In this document: piece by piece, positions 1 to 9,939 of the stretch | How positions within the stretch are numbered: the first letter of the stretch is position 1 | How the letters are laid out: each line of letters begins with the position of its first letter | DNA from: Bolinopsis microptera | Lineage: Eukaryota > Ctenophora > Tentaculata > Lobata > Bolinopsidae | Length of the DNA: 55,390 nt | Assembly (NCBI RefSeq): GCF_026151205.1 | Contig: NC_087084.1 | Coordinates: 15,969,337 to 16,024,726 of the forward strand | Reading direction: 5' to 3' | The notes under the pieces: generated by a model | Told to the model about the DNA's origin: nothing | The model's input: only the letters and a program-made list of their open reading frames with translations | The model's database searches: none | Made by a program: the position numbers and the translations under genes

Positions 1-483
1 CTACATGAACTCGGCGGCTTATCTTTGTTCGATATCTTGAATTACATTCAGATGGTAGGGCATAGCATTTCACAATTTAGGCCCTTGAACTGCTAATGAG
101 TTGTAAAACAAGGTGAGGTTTCGTGCTGAACTGGTTCTACGTTTTGATGGGCGACAAACTGGTTTTTTGTTTAAGATTTCCACATGTGAAGAATAAAAAT
201 CGCATTCGTTAAAGAGACATCAGAAATAAGGGGGATAAGTGTAGTTGTACCATGCGATCCAGGTAGCGGAGATTGCTTATTTCTGATATTCTAACGGTGA
301 ACGCTTTTAATACACTCCAGTTCTTGGATTTTCGAGGGGTGCAAAAATGGAGAATAATACTTAGTTACTAAGTTTGAAATTAGCAACCACATTACTGATT
401 AGTATCCAAGTCGGAAACTGGTTACTGTGGTAAACTAGCTTACTAAAATGGCTTACTAAAATAGGACTGATTATGCAACTATC
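1..483. other. No gene recognised; probably intron of the gene ending at 1462
   Basis: No exon, RNA gene or named transposon is recognisable here. It lies upstream of an exon at 826 whose gene must begin outside the window, so it is most simply intronic. From about 420 the sequence becomes rich in GGTTAC/GTAACC words that lead into the array at 484. Confidence 0.4.
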
Positions 484-845
484 AGGTTACTTGATTGCTA
501 ACTAATCGCTATCTCAGTTGCTTCTGTGGGTGTCTAAGTAACCAGGTAACTAAGTAACCAGGTAACTAAGGTTACTTGATTGCTAACTAATCGCTATCTC
601 AGCTCAGTTGCTTCTGTGGGTGTCTAAGTAACCAGGTAACTAAGTGACCAGGTAACCAGGTAACTAAGTAACCAGGTAACTAAGGTTACTTGATTGCTAA
701 CTAATCGCTATCTCAGTTGCTTCTGTGGGTGTCTAAGTAACCAGGTAACTAAGTAACCAGGTAACCAGGTAACTAAGTAACCAGGTAACTAAGGTTACTT
801 GATTGCTAACTAATCGCTATCTCAGTTGCTTCTGTGGGTGTCGGT
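484..845 (+). repeat. Minisatellite carrying a 3' splice site and exon start
   Basis: Four copies of a 90-115 bp unit. Each contains a branch-point-like GCTAACTAAT, a CTATCTCAG acceptor and the first 17 bases of the exon that starts at 826, TTGCTTCTGTGGGTGTC. The upstream copies then run into taagtaaccaggtaac spacer repeats. Only the last copy continues into open coding sequence. The array looks like tandem duplication of an intron-exon junction. Confidence 0.8.
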
Positions 846-1462
846 GTTGGACTCTGTATCTCTGTGAAGGAGGACGCTGAGTGGTATTTCAACGAAGCGC
901 TCGGAAGGTCACTGTCTAGAGTTCTCCGAGAAGACGTGAGTATTAGTAGCAGTAATTAGTCAGTAATTAGTAATTAGTAATTAGTTATCGTTATGTTTAC
1001 TAGCTGTAGTGTTATGTAACCAGCAGTTGTAAAAATGTTAAACATGTTATAATAACTACAGTATATTTTCTGACCCTAAATTCCCTTTAAAATCTGCAGT
1101 TCCAACTGAATATCGACATGTTGAGTATCAACCTGAAGTCAGCTGAGCTGGTCACCATGCAGATCGGAGTTAGCGCTATCTTCGTCATCGCTGCCTGCTT
1201 CCTCATGCTCGTCGCCACTGTACTTGCAGGTAAATACTATACTTGCAGGTAAATACTATACTAGTTGCCATGGTAACTGCAGATTCGGGGTGTAAATGAA
1301 TCTTTTTACTAAATATGCTGACTTGGTGATATAGGTTGGTATTTCCGTGGCAGGGAAATGAAACGGTGCATAGAGGTGCTACTAATATTGTGAAATACAG
1401 CTTTTTCATTTTATTTAACATTTTTGTTATCTATTTCAGAACTGAGCAGGAACCTAAACTGA
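826..1462 (+). CDS. 3' part of a spliced gene; small protein with one hydrophobic segment
   Basis: Exons are inferred at 826-935, 1100-1229 and 1440-1462 (TGA stop). Junctions are acceptor CTCAG/TT, donor GAC/GTGAGT, acceptor CTGCAG/TTC, donor GCAG/GTAAAT and acceptor TTTCAG/AA, and phases agree at every join. The readable product has a Gly/Val-rich start (ASVGVGVGLCISVK), an amphipathic stretch (WYFNEALGRSLSRVL), a hydrophobic segment of about 20 residues (IGVSAIFVIAACFLMLVATV) and a short tail, AELSRNLN. This looks like the C-terminus of a membrane protein, but I do not recognise the family. The 5' end lies outside the window. AATAAA at 2226 could serve as its polyadenylation signal. Both the first acceptor and the second donor sit in tandem duplications. 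Moderately confident in the exons, not in the function. Confidence 0.6.
1221..1258 (+). repeat. 19-bp tandem duplication of exon end plus splice donor
   Basis: The sequence TACTTGCAG/GTAAATACTA is duplicated in tandem, so two identical donors lie 19 bp apart, at 1230 and 1249. Only the first keeps the reading frame into the exon at 1440. The second would add 19 nt and shift frame. Confidence 0.8.
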
Positions 1463-2650
1463 TAACTTCACTTCCGGGCTCAACACAAAGGGAAATATTC
1501 AGACTCAGCTATCATGGTTACCATGGTTACTCCTACTCCCAGCAATATACAAAACTGGACAGTAAAGCCTATGTATATTGTATAAACGTAATCAAATATT
1601 TACAATTTGCAAAATGGACTAAGAAATGCTAAGAAAATACGCACACCATATTTTCAATGCAAAGAGGTTCTGCTGACCCTGAAGTGTTTCCATGGTTACC
1701 ATTGTATTTTAGAAAATATTCACATCTATTTTATGTTTAAAATTATCTACGGACTGAACTTTTTCAGTTTTTCTTTTATCAATATCGTTGTGAAAGAAAA
1801 TTATATAAAAATGGAACTAAATAATTCTATGATTGTATCATTGGCTTTGGTAGTATGATTTAAGTTGATTAACTTCTTAAAATACAAAGTTCCTCTGTTA
1901 TTCTATATGTAGTTCTCCCTTCACTCTGAATGAAGCTCCTAATTACTGTTACCATGGTAGCAGAAGTTATTTTAATATTGTATTATTTTTATTTACACCA
2001 GATCTTGTTTGCTGACATTAAATTCCTATTTGTTTGCACACTAAGCTACATAACAGAATTATACGATGTAATTTGTGGTTTGTTACGTCAACAGTTTTCG
2101 TACTCAGTACTGAGTTAGTGAGTAATCAACTAAGACGACTGATCCATATGATTATATTATAAATATTGATGTATTTTCTCACAGATTAAAGAAACTTCGT
2201 GTTTTATTATGTTTTTTTTCCTTCAAATAAATCCCTAACCTAAGTGTCTGCATAATTCATGTTTATACTTTAGATTCACTTTGCAATCACTTACGAGAGG
2301 GGCGAGCAATAGTGAATAGACTAGATAAGGTAAGCGAGGTAATGCAAGCTAGCTAATCTAGATAAGGTAAGCTAGGTAATGCTAGCTAGCTTACAGCTAA
2401 GCTAGGTAATTGGTAACGCAGTCAGTCACTAAATTTTAAATGTATCGTTTGATTACACGGACATGGGCAAAAAACTTGGAACTGCATTTTCTGTTATCTT
2501 TCAAATTTGGTTCGTCCATCGTCGCTGATTTGGGACTCGCCCCACGACTCACGTGACATGCTTTTCTGGGGTGTGACCGCTTCGTATGTGGTCAGTGGTA
2601 TACATATTTGATATCGGAGCCGCTCGAGTGAAATGTCCATGGTAGTAAGG
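1463..2650. other. Probable 3' UTR, then intergenic sequence
   Basis: AT-rich sequence without supported coding exons. AATAAA at 2226 and ATTAAA near 2186 are candidate polyadenylation signals for the upstream gene. Around 2310-2420 there are two to three imperfect copies of a motif built on ctagataaggtaag and ggtaatgc. Confidence 0.4.
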
Positions 2651-2653
2651 CTG

Positions 2654-2746
2654 TTACCTGCACTGCCTGGGGACCCCAGGCCATAATCAATAATGTTCAT
2701 ATATGATATAATGAACGAATAGATATTCGGCGGTCATTCCGATTAG
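2654..2746 (+). repeat. Short dispersed element, degenerate copy
   Basis: It begins TTACCTG and has CTGGGGACCCCAGGC, a central self-complementary TTCATATATGATATAATGAA region and TTCGGCGGTCATTCCG. It matches the roughly 75-95 bp family seen at 3614, 5660, 6421, 26680 and 27076, but its 3' end has decayed. Confidence 0.5.
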
Positions 2747-2889
2747 ATTTCGACTGTTCTGTGTACACTGTAAATGCTTATACGTTTCTGTTTTATGAGT
2801 AAGCTGTGAAATTGTAAAAGTAAGCTATACCATATATTGTTTACGCGACGCCGATCTCGAATAAGACCTCTGACCTATATTAGGGGGTG

Positions 2890-3474
2890 CACGATAAAAA
2901 TAAACTTGCTCGGATTTAAAAAATTTTTGTACCACTGTTTTCTAGAGACTGTGAGAATTTTCACAATACCAAATTTGTCATACCTTTTTGGAAAGATCAG
3001 TGAGTTTCGCCTAGGTGCCATATTTGATGGTGCACGGCTTTTGGAGCAAAATTAGCTGTAAAAGTCGCGTAATTTGACCGAATTCGTCCAAATTTGACCA
3101 TTTTTGTCGTATTATTCGGATTTATCTTCAGTTCTTTAAATGAGATCATTCTGGAAATTGGCGACGACCTTCCAATAGGGCTTTCACAACTGTCCGAAAA
3201 ATTTGGTGGATATCGGAGTTGATATAGTGATCAAAATGGGGCAAAATACACTGCTTTTAGCTGTAACATAATTTCTGATGGTTGGATAAGCTTTAAATTT
3301 TTCGGACACTTTCCTTGTAAGTCTGTGAGTAAGCTTACCAATTTTTGTTGCAATTGAAGGTCGGGAAAGATACTCAATATCTATTTGTTTGAAGAAAATT
3401 GTGCTGGCCGAAATTAGCGCTAAAAAACCATCCTACAGTCGGCACGCGCGGCTCACTGTCGATTGCGCACTACC
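2890..3474 (+). repeat. Dispersed repeat, copy 1 of a direct pair
   Basis: About 585 bp from cacgataaaaataaacttg to gcgcactacc. It is similar along its length to 5476-6404, which carries extra insertions. Shared landmarks include gtgagtttcgcctaggt, gtaaaagtcgcgtaatttga, ttcacaactgtccgaaaaat and ctacagtcggcacgcgcggc. No coding potential was seen, so it is an unclassified, presumably non-autonomous, repeat. Confidence 0.7.
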
Positions 3475-3613
3475 AGTACCTACCTATATAATATTGCATA
3501 GCATAAAAATCATTTCTTGACGAGTTATGATCAAATAACCATTTTTGTCAATCGCGCGCACGTGACAGGTTTGTAAAACGATATTTGAGCTGTTTGTTTA
3601 TGCTTTAGGATTC

Positions 3614-3687
3614 TTACCTGGGGACCTCAGGCTATCATGTTTATAAACATGATTAGGCGGAATGACAGGCTGAGCGCGGCCCAGTAA
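3614..3687 (+). repeat. Short dispersed element, typical 74-bp copy
   Basis: Runs from TTACCTGGGGACCTCAGGC through the palindromic ATGTTTATAAACAT and GGCGGAATGACAGGCTGAGC to GCGGCCCAGTAA. The two ends read TTACCTGGG and, on the other strand, TTACTGGGC, so they are near-inverted. This is the most compact complete copy in the window. Confidence 0.7.
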
Positions 3688-3719
3688 TAGGATTCGAGTT
3701 AGTTTTGGTTTTAAAGTTG

Positions 3720-5262
3720 TCCATTAATAAAACAAATATTAATAAAACAAATATTTATTTTTACGGCACAATCAAACAATATCAATAATAAATAAATCAG
3801 GGGAGGTTTGAAGAGGTTTCAAGTGCCGAAGGCCACTGCTTATCTTTAGGATTTGAGAGTGACCTGTGCTTGAAACCCCCTCAACCATCCACTACGTCAA
3901 TATACTAATTACAGTATACAAATATAGAAAAATATAATAATCTTAAATTACTTATTGGTTTAGTTTGGTGACAAAGGAGAGCCCAGTTGAGTTTTAGTTT
4001 AGCTTTAGGTTTTGAATCACAGTTTAAAAGGTTAGCCATGTTTCATGGCAGAGAGAGATATCATGTGTGCATAGCCGTACCGGATGTAGAGTTTGAGATA
4101 TAATATAGATTAGTTACCATGTATTAGGGTCATCTCGATTTTGGAGGGATAGCAAGTGCTTTTTAAGGTTAGATTTAATAACACCTGACGAAGCTGATAA
4201 GTCTGAATTCTTGGAAGAACCCGGGATTATCAACCCATCTACATTAGCATCACATATTTCGAATACATAGGGGCTGAGGTCATTCCAAATTTTCGTAGAG
4301 GTGTACAAAAAGTTCTGTTGAGAGATATCTAACCTCAGTAATGGGACAATCAGACGAAGTTTTTCATTTCTAGGACAGAACTTGAAAAGATCTTTAATCG
4401 ACTGGGGGACATCAAATTTAAGAATTTTGAATAATTCCATAAATGTATGGTACATGTGCAGATTCTCCAGGTTCATAATTTTCTGCTCGGTGAATAGCGG
4501 TTTAGTGTGTTCAAGACAGTAGTTCTTGCTAGCCATATGTTCGTTATAAGTTCTTGAACGTGCACAGGTTAAATAGTATTCTTTATGATCAAAATTGGGA
4601 ATGTTACCAAATAGCAGTCTTATACATCGTTTTTGAATTGCAAAGATTTTATTCAGCTTATGTTTAGGGATCCCACCCCAGCAACTTATACAATAGCTAA
4701 GATGTGACATAAAAAGAGCATTGTATAGTTTCAAATATTCAGATTTGGGAATGAATTTGCAAATTCTCTTAATCGATACAATACTGGAGTTCAGCTTTAA
4801 CGATAAATGATTAAGATGTGGTTCCCAGCTTAGCTGTTCGTCTATTATCACCCCAAGAAACTTTGTACATTGAACTTTTTCTAGCTTTTTGCCATCTATT
4901 AAAATCGTTAGATTCCTGTTAAAGGGCCGTGTTCTGGCACAGGTCTGTGTTGCTCTTGACAAACCTGGCTGAAAATGCATATAACAACTTTTCCCTGCAT
5001 TTATATGTAACTTGTTAGACTCCATATAGTTACTGACTTGTTTCATTACATGATTAGCTTTTTCAAAAGCTTCCTGTGCTGAACTACCTATCACAAAAAT
5101 ATTTGTATCATCAGCAAACAGGACGAATTCAGCCAAGCTTGAGGAGCTCACAATATCATTTATATAAATCAGAAATAGTAGAGGTCCTAACACTGACCCC
5201 TGGGGTACACCATACTCAACTGAACACTTGTCCGACTTTTCAGTTTGAAAAGAAGTTACTTG
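3720..5262 (-). mobile_element. 5'-truncated CR1/Jockey-like LINE
   Basis: Minus-strand LINE remnant. The coding part (4114-5262) begins in the middle of the reverse transcriptase, just upstream of the GVPQGSVLGP block, and runs to the C-terminus. The 3' UTR lies to the left and fades out around 3720-3800. The 5' truncation falls next to a perfect 16-bp hairpin at 5272-5309. The element ends are approximate. Confidence 0.7.
4114..5262 (-). CDS. LINE reverse transcriptase, C-terminal half
   Basis: Partial non-LTR reverse transcriptase. Visible motifs are GVPQGSVLGPLLFLIYIND, the catalytic box LFADDTN, then KCTKFLGVIIDEQLSW-type and LSYCISCWGG-type blocks of the thumb and C-terminal region. 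The frame stays open for over 370 codons to the stop at 4114. The first methionine is internal, at residue ML of VLGPLL, so it is not a real start: the frame continues upstream to the truncation. The fingers, endonuclease and ORF1 are missing, so this is a dead copy. It differs from the LINE A/B/C group elsewhere in the window (FADD rather than YADD), which points to a separate family. Confidence 0.8.
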   Translation of the reverse strand, partial: QVTSFQTEKSDKCSVEYGVPQGSVLGPLLFLIYINDIVSSSSLAEFVLFADDTNIFVIGSSAQEAFEKANHVMKQVSNYMESNKLHINAGKSCYMHFQPGLSRATQTCARTRPFNRNLTILIDGKKLEKVQCTKFLGVIIDEQLSWEPHLNHLSLKLNSSIVSIKRICKFIPKSEYLKLYNALFMSHLSYCISCWGGIPKHKLNKIFAIQKRCIRLLFGNIPNFDHKEYYLTCARSRTYNEHMASKNYCLEHTKPLFTEQKIMNLENLHMYHTFMELFKILKFDVPQSIKDLFKFCPRNEKLRLIVPLLRLDISQQNFLYTSTKIWNDLSPYVFEICDANVDGLIIPGSSKNSDLSASSGVIKSNLKKHLLSLQNRDDPNTW

Positions 5263-5271
5263 GCTACGGTA

Positions 5272-5309
5272 CCGGGCTAGTCCATTACATTGTTAATGGA
5301 CTAGCCCGG
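5272..5309. repeat. Perfect 16-bp hairpin at a LINE breakpoint
   Basis: CCGGGCTAGTCCATTA at 5272-5287 pairs fully with its reverse complement at 5294-5309 around a 6-nt loop (CATTGT). It lies immediately beyond the truncated 5' end of the minus-strand LINE. Confidence 0.8.
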
Positions 5310-5475
5310 CGCGCGCTACTTCGTCATTCGTAGCATTTGCCTTGGGCCCTAACTGCTAACATTTCGAAAAGAAAGGGGCGTGCTCTACTTTGAAGAAATT
5401 TAGACGAGTAACATCCGTCAAGTTTTAAAGTAATTGTGAAGATAATATACAGATTTGAAGTACAAATAAGAGTTA

Positions 5476-6404
5476 CACGATAAAATTAAACTTGCTCGGA
5501 TTTTCAAAAGTTTTGTACCATTGTTTTCTAAAGACTGCGAAAATTTTCACAGTAGAAAATTTATTATACCTTTTAGGAATGACTATACTAGTGAGTTTCG
5601 CCTAGGTACGTGCCATATTTGATGGTGCGCGGCTTTTGTAGCAAAAGTAGGTGTAAAAGTTACCTGGGGACCTCAGGCTATCATGTTCATAAACATAATG
5701 ATTATATTAGGCGGAATGACAGGCTAAGCGTGACTGGGCCGCGCTCAGCCTGTCATTCCGCCGAATCTCTATTCATGTTTATGAACATAATAGCCTGAGG
5801 TCACCAGGTAAGCTGAGCGCGGCCCAATAAGTGTAAAAGTCGCGTAATTTGACGAAATTCGTTGATTTTTGTCGTATTATTCTTGCTCTATCCAGAGCCC
5901 TTGCGCCTGCAGTAGCGCGCGCCCGCCTCACGGCGGTAAAAAGTAACGCTTTTCTTGACTTGTGAAACAAGCGCGCCCGAAGTGGCGCGAAAGCACATGG
6001 TTAGGTGAATATTATTCTGTCATATCTTTGGTTCCTTGAATGAGATCATTTCGAAAATTTGTGAAGACCTTCCAATCGCGATCGGCCTTTCACAACTGTC
6101 CGAAAAATTTGGTGGATATCGCATATCGGAGTTGATATACAATATAGTGATGAAAATGGAGCAAAATACACTGCTTTTAGCCTAGCTGTAAAATAATGTC
6201 TAATTATCATGATTGGATATGCTTTAAATTTTTCGGACACTTTCTTTGTAAGCATATGAGTAAGCTACCCAATTTTTGTTAAAATTGGATCAAGGGAAGG
6301 TTCCTCAATGCGCATTTATTTTAAGAATATTGTGCTGGCCGAAATTAGCGCTAAAAACCATCCTACAGTCGGCACGCGCGGCTCACTGTCGATGACGCAC
6401 TACC
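5476..6404 (+). repeat. Dispersed repeat, copy 2, with insertions
   Basis: Second copy of the 2890-3474 repeat, in the same orientation. It is longer because short dispersed elements lie inside it at 5660-5830, and a roughly 130-bp GC-rich segment at about 5884-6010 is absent from copy 1. Confidence 0.7.
5660..5830. repeat. Two nested short dispersed elements in opposite orientation
   Basis: A plus-oriented copy starts at 5660 (TTACCTGGGGACCTCAGGC) and reaches GGCGGAATGACAGGC. It is interrupted by a minus-oriented copy (about 5731-5811, TGACTGGGCCGCGC to CACCAGGTAA) and resumes with GCTGAGCGCGGCCCAATAA to 5830. One copy inside another is good evidence that the family was mobile. The transcript could fold into a long hairpin. 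Confidence 0.7.
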
Positions 6405-6420
6405 CGCCTCCCGCCTTAAC

Positions 6421-6497
6421 TTACTGGGCCGCGCTCAGCCTGTCATTCCGCCGAATCTTTATGTTAATGAACATGATAGCCTGAGGTCCCCAGGTAA
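6421..6497 (-). repeat. Short dispersed element, reverse orientation
   Basis: Runs from TTACTGGGCCGCGCTCAGCC through CATTCCGCCGAATC to GAGGTCCCCAGGTAA. It is a minus-strand copy of the 3614-3687 element, 77 bp long. Confidence 0.7.
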
Positions 6498-6858
6498 GCC
6501 TTAACCTGCCTGAAACAAGCGCGCCGCTTCCCTAGCGAGATATCGGCGAAAAACTATTTTGATCACGTGATATGATCATATAAGGAAGTTGGTCTAATTT
6601 CTCGTTAGGATTAGGGTTTCAATCAAAATCTTGTTCACCTAACCATCTGCTTTTGCGCCTGGAGGTGGGCGGGCGCTACTGCAAAAAACATGTACTCTGG
6701 ATAGAGATACAAATCTTGTAGGGAACTGACTTTTGGCCCCCGCTGTATCATGTATTGAATGTCATTGTTTGAATGACCAATACTAAAAACACAATGAAAT
6801 GAGTAGATCAGTCACTTTACTTATCTTGTCATCACTGCTCGGGTAATCGATATTATGT
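6498..6858. other. Repeat-derived intergenic sequence
   Basis: Part of it (about 6527-6630: gcgagatatcggcgaaaaac, ttgatcacgtgatatgatca, ttaggattagggtttca) matches a stretch near 25996-26100 and more weakly one near 27830. It is therefore another dispersed repeat. No coding evidence. Confidence 0.5.
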
Positions 6859-6870
6859 GTTTGTTGTACA

Positions 6871-7795
6871 GCGGCTGAGAAAGGGGCAAGTGCTTGGTTA
6901 ACAGCACTACCTTTAAAAGAGTATGGATATCTGATGAATAAACAACAGTTCTCAGATGCAATAGCTCTCAGATACAACCTGAACTTAAAGGACTGCCCTA
7001 AAACATGTACGTGTGGCCAGAAATACTCAGCAAACCATGCGCTCATCCGCAAACTTGGTGGATATGTGTCACTGCGGCACAACTCGCTGAGAGACACCTT
7101 TGCAGAACTAATGAGAACTGTGAAATGCAAGGATGTGCAGACTGAGCCAGTTCTTCTTCCAGTTGATGGTCTAGAGTTACCAAAGGGAACAGTCCTAGGA
7201 GACCAAGCCAGGCTGGACATTTCTGCAAGATCGATTTGGAATGCTTCAGAGAGGGCATTTTTTGATGTAAGGGTATTTCATGCCCCAGCCCCCTCCAATG
7301 CAAGCAAACCGATACCAGCAATGTACCTGTCCCATGAAAATGAGAAAAAGCGATGTTACAATGCAAGGGTTCTTGAAGTGGAGAAAGGAAGTATTTTTAT
7401 CTATTAACTTATTACATATTTGTGCTCTGCTTTAGCATCACTTGACTATTAAAGTTCAGGCCATGACCTTATAGTCAGCCAATTGGCCATTGCTATATTA
7501 TGTGTATATTGTTTGAATATTCTTTTCTTCGAAAGGAAGCTTCACACCTTTAGTGTTCTCGACTTCTGGTGGAATGGGTGGTGAAGCTGAGAGACTGGTC
7601 AAGAAGCTGGCCAGTAAGATGGAGTACCACACTGGCCAGAGGTACTCAGACGCTGTAGGATACATAAGAAAGCGCCTTCGCTTTGAAATCCTCAGAACAA
7701 CAGTGATTTCTCTCCGTGGAGACAGAGGTGCGAGAAAAAACATTGTTGATATAAACAGTCTAGATCTTAACTTGGAGCCACAAGGCCAAGGGTAA
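6871..7795 (+). pseudogene. C-terminal zinc motif and endonuclease-like domain of a LINE, interrupted
   Basis: The frame opens with an AAEKGASAWLTALPL segment that in my memory of the family lies just after the RT. A Cys/His zinc motif follows (CTCGQKYSANHALIRKLGGY), in which the expected last Cys is Arg, then RHNSLRD. Next comes a PD-(D/E)XK-like core, with RLDISAR followed by AFFDVRV. The frame stops at 7407 because of the 139-bp insertion. It resumes at about 7541 with FSTSGGMGGEAERLVKKLAS and ends in LRGDRGARKN before a stop near 7795. The substituted zinc ligand, the 5' truncation and the insertion make it non-functional. Family assignment is from recognition of the motif order, not from a search. 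Confidence 0.65.
7392..7530 (+). mobile_element. 139-bp insertion with 9-bp TSD, a LINE 3' tail
   Basis: GAAAGGAAG occurs at 7383-7391 and 7531-7539. Removing the insert and one TSD copy restores the reading frame (EVEKGSFTPLVFSTSGGMG). The insert contains a 31-bp block starting cattgctatattatgtgtat (7488-7518) that recurs in the 3' tail of the host element (7858-7888). It therefore looks like a very short 5'-truncated copy of the same LINE family inserted into its relative. Confidence 0.75.
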
Positions 7796-7911
7796 AAATT
7801 TTTTTTGATTGTTAAGGGAATTTTTTGAATTCTTAAAGGGTTGATTTTATATAGGGTCATTGCTATATTATGTGTATATTGTTTGAATAATTTATACTCG
7901 TTTGTTGTACA

Positions 7912-8531
7912 TCACGATTCACGAACATTTTTTTTTTTGAACATTTAAAATATAATTTGGAACATTACAGTAACGTTATTCAAATCTCAAACAAAAAAAG
8001 TATATTTCAAAGCTTTGTGTTTTGATCATATGATTATGGGTGTATTGTGATTTTGATTGCATAAATTTGATTGGGCAGTGATGGTGAGTGAGAAGATGAT
8101 GGGAGTGCCAGCCAGTAACTCTGTCAAATGAACAGCCCACTGAGGAGTGGGTGAGCGCAGGCGCGAGAACGGCAGAGAGGGTGGCATAAAACGGAATACA
8201 CGGCCACAGAAAAGACACAGAAACTAAACCGTGCGCGGTAAGTTAGCCAGTGTCTGAGAGCTAGTGTTGCCCGGCAGGAGGCATCCAAAAGAGGTGCCGT
8301 GGTGAACTGTCGAGGCTAAGTTCGAATGCAAGGCGAAGCAACTCAAACTGATGATGAAGAGGTAGACTGAACGGGAAGTGAAGAAAAAGGAAAAGGAAGG
8401 ATCCAGCTGAGGTCTGGCTCATGTCAGGAAGTGATGAAAAGCTCACAGACAAAATCATCCGTGGCTGTCTACCCCGTACGTAGGCAGTGTCCGAGATTTC
8501 AGGCATCAGGATACACTGAAACAGTGCAGAG
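7912..8531. other. Unclassified GC-richer sequence, target of the copia insertion
   Basis: No open frame of note. From about 8080 the sequence is richer in GC and purines (gaagaaaaaggaaaaggaag at 8381). It continues on the other side of the copia element at 10380. It may be an older transposon, but no ends or motifs identify it. Confidence 0.3.
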
Positions 8532-8536
8532 CTGAT

Positions 8537-8701
8537 TGTGAATTGCTATATATTTGGTTTATATATTTATGATAGTCGATATAATATATACTAATTGTGT
8601 TCTATTTCAGAATGTACCACAAACATGTTGTCTGTGGGGTTTGATAATTACTTGTAACAACTGGTGTGTTTCATTGCATAGTGATCCATTTAAAGTTAAC
8701 A
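8537..8701 (+). repeat. 5' LTR of the copia element
   Basis: 165 bp, TGTGAATTGC to AAAGTTAACA. By eye it is identical to 10210-10374. AT-rich, with TATATATTTGGTTTATATAT near its start as a possible promoter core. Confidence 0.9.
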
Positions 8702-8723
8702 AGTGGTAGCAGAGAAGGACGCA

Positions 8724-9225
8724 ATGGCACCCCCAGAGACAGTTAGAGTAACTAGTAATTACAAAGCCCCACCGGCATACAGTGAGGATCAGGACTACTG
8801 CAATTGGAAGTTAGACCTGCAGCTGTGGCAAGAGTTCACGGGTTTAGAGAAAAAGAGACAAGGAACTGCGTTGCTCTTAGAATTGAAACAAGGGAAGATA
8901 AAGGATACAGTACGATCATTGGGAAAAGATGTCCTAATTGCAGAGGATGCAATAGCGAAGATTTTAAGTCATCTTGACAAAATCTATTTAGAGGACTCAG
9001 CTCAAACCTGTTACCGAGTTTACGGTAAGTTTGAAAAATATGTGAGACCAGAAGGGTTGTCTCTACAGAGTTACATATCTGAGTTTGAGAAGTTGCTAGC
9101 GGATCTCAGGAGACACAAAATCACTCTTCCTGAAGCAGTCCTGGCCTACAGATTCCTTAACAGCGCTAACCTTCCGTCAGAAAAATATGATCTCGAGAAA
9201 GATATATCAAAATATGATCAACGAG
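8724..9225 (+). CDS. Copia Gag, N-terminal and central part
   Basis: ATG at 8724, shortly after the primer-binding site, starts MAPPETVRVTSNYKAPPAYS. The frame shows the copia Gag pattern: a WKLDLQLWQEFTGL-type start, then a helical UBN2-like domain with AIAKILSHLDKIYLED, YRVYGKFEKYVRPEG, LQSYISEFEKLLADL and LPEAVLAYRFLNSANLP. There is no zinc knuckle, because the frame is joined near 9215-9225 to the end of RT, in another frame. The nominal Gag frame then runs through nonsense to a stop at 9320. The protein could still form or join Gag shells, which would help trans-mobilisation (inference). Confidence 0.75.
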
Positions 9226-9939
9226 AAAGAAAAGCAACAACTGAGAACTGTGTGCGGACAGTTGTTGTGGGTATCAACACAGACACGGCCAGATGTAGCT
9301 TATGCTACATGTTTTGCTAGTAATTCTGTGACTGAAGGGACCATCGCAGATTTGAAAATGGTAAACAAAACAGTAAAGTTCTTAGAAAAGAATCCTCTAA
9401 CACTCAGGTTTAAGAAACTACTGTTGCCTGAGTCAGTCTTAGTGGTTTTCTGTGATGCATCGTATGGAAACTTGAAGGATGGTAGCTCTCAGGGAGGCTT
9501 CATAATTTTCCTTGTTTCGCTTACAGGAAAATCTTGCCCCATTACATGGCAGAGTAGAAAAATCCGGAGAGTATGTAAAAGTACTTTAGCAGCGGAGAGT
9601 TGGGCAATGATCGAAGCAGTGGAAACATGTGAGTTGATCCAAGCTCAGCTGAGTGAGATCATGTTATCTGGAAAACTTGATGTCATTGTAATGACTGATT
9701 GCAAGTCTCTACATGATGCTATCCAAACCTCGAAAAATGTTGATGACAAGGGATTGAGGATACCAATAGCTTGCCTGAGACAGCGAGTGAACAATAGTGA
9801 AATGACAGTTCGTTGGATTTCAACAAAGAAACAGCTTGCAGATTGTTTGACTAAAGCTGGAGCTCCAACTTCACTGCTACGGGAGGTATTGTCGTCAGGA
9901 GAATTTGACAATGAACTGTTTAGAATTGTATTCCAATAA
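9215..9939 (+). CDS. Copia RT end plus RNase H
   Basis: The frame 9187-9939 carries the end of a Ty1/copia polyprotein. QLRTVCGQLLWVSTQTRPDV is the RT-RNase H connection and leads into RNase H, with catalytic acidic residues visible in FCDASYGN, STLAAESWA, VMTDCKSLHDA and KKQLADCLTKAG. The domain is complete to the natural C-terminus near 9937. The YVDD RT core, integrase and protease are absent, so the deletion joint lies near 9215. The frame is shifted by one base relative to Gag, so no fusion protein forms without frameshifting. Confidence 0.8.

Larger units (their letters stand above)
6871..7899 (+). mobile_element. 5'-truncated LINE with restriction-like endonuclease end, 12-bp TSD
   Basis: GTTTGTTGTACA flanks the insert at 6859-6870 and 7900-7911, a target-site duplication typical of target-primed insertion. 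Inside is only the C-terminal part of a polyprotein plus 3' UTR. A smaller insertion (7392-7530) with its own TSD interrupts the coding frame. Confidence 0.75.

Noticed and set aside
6783-7366. Minus-strand frames of 145 and 107 codons
   Set aside because: Shadows of the plus-strand LINE fragment, which has recognisable motifs.
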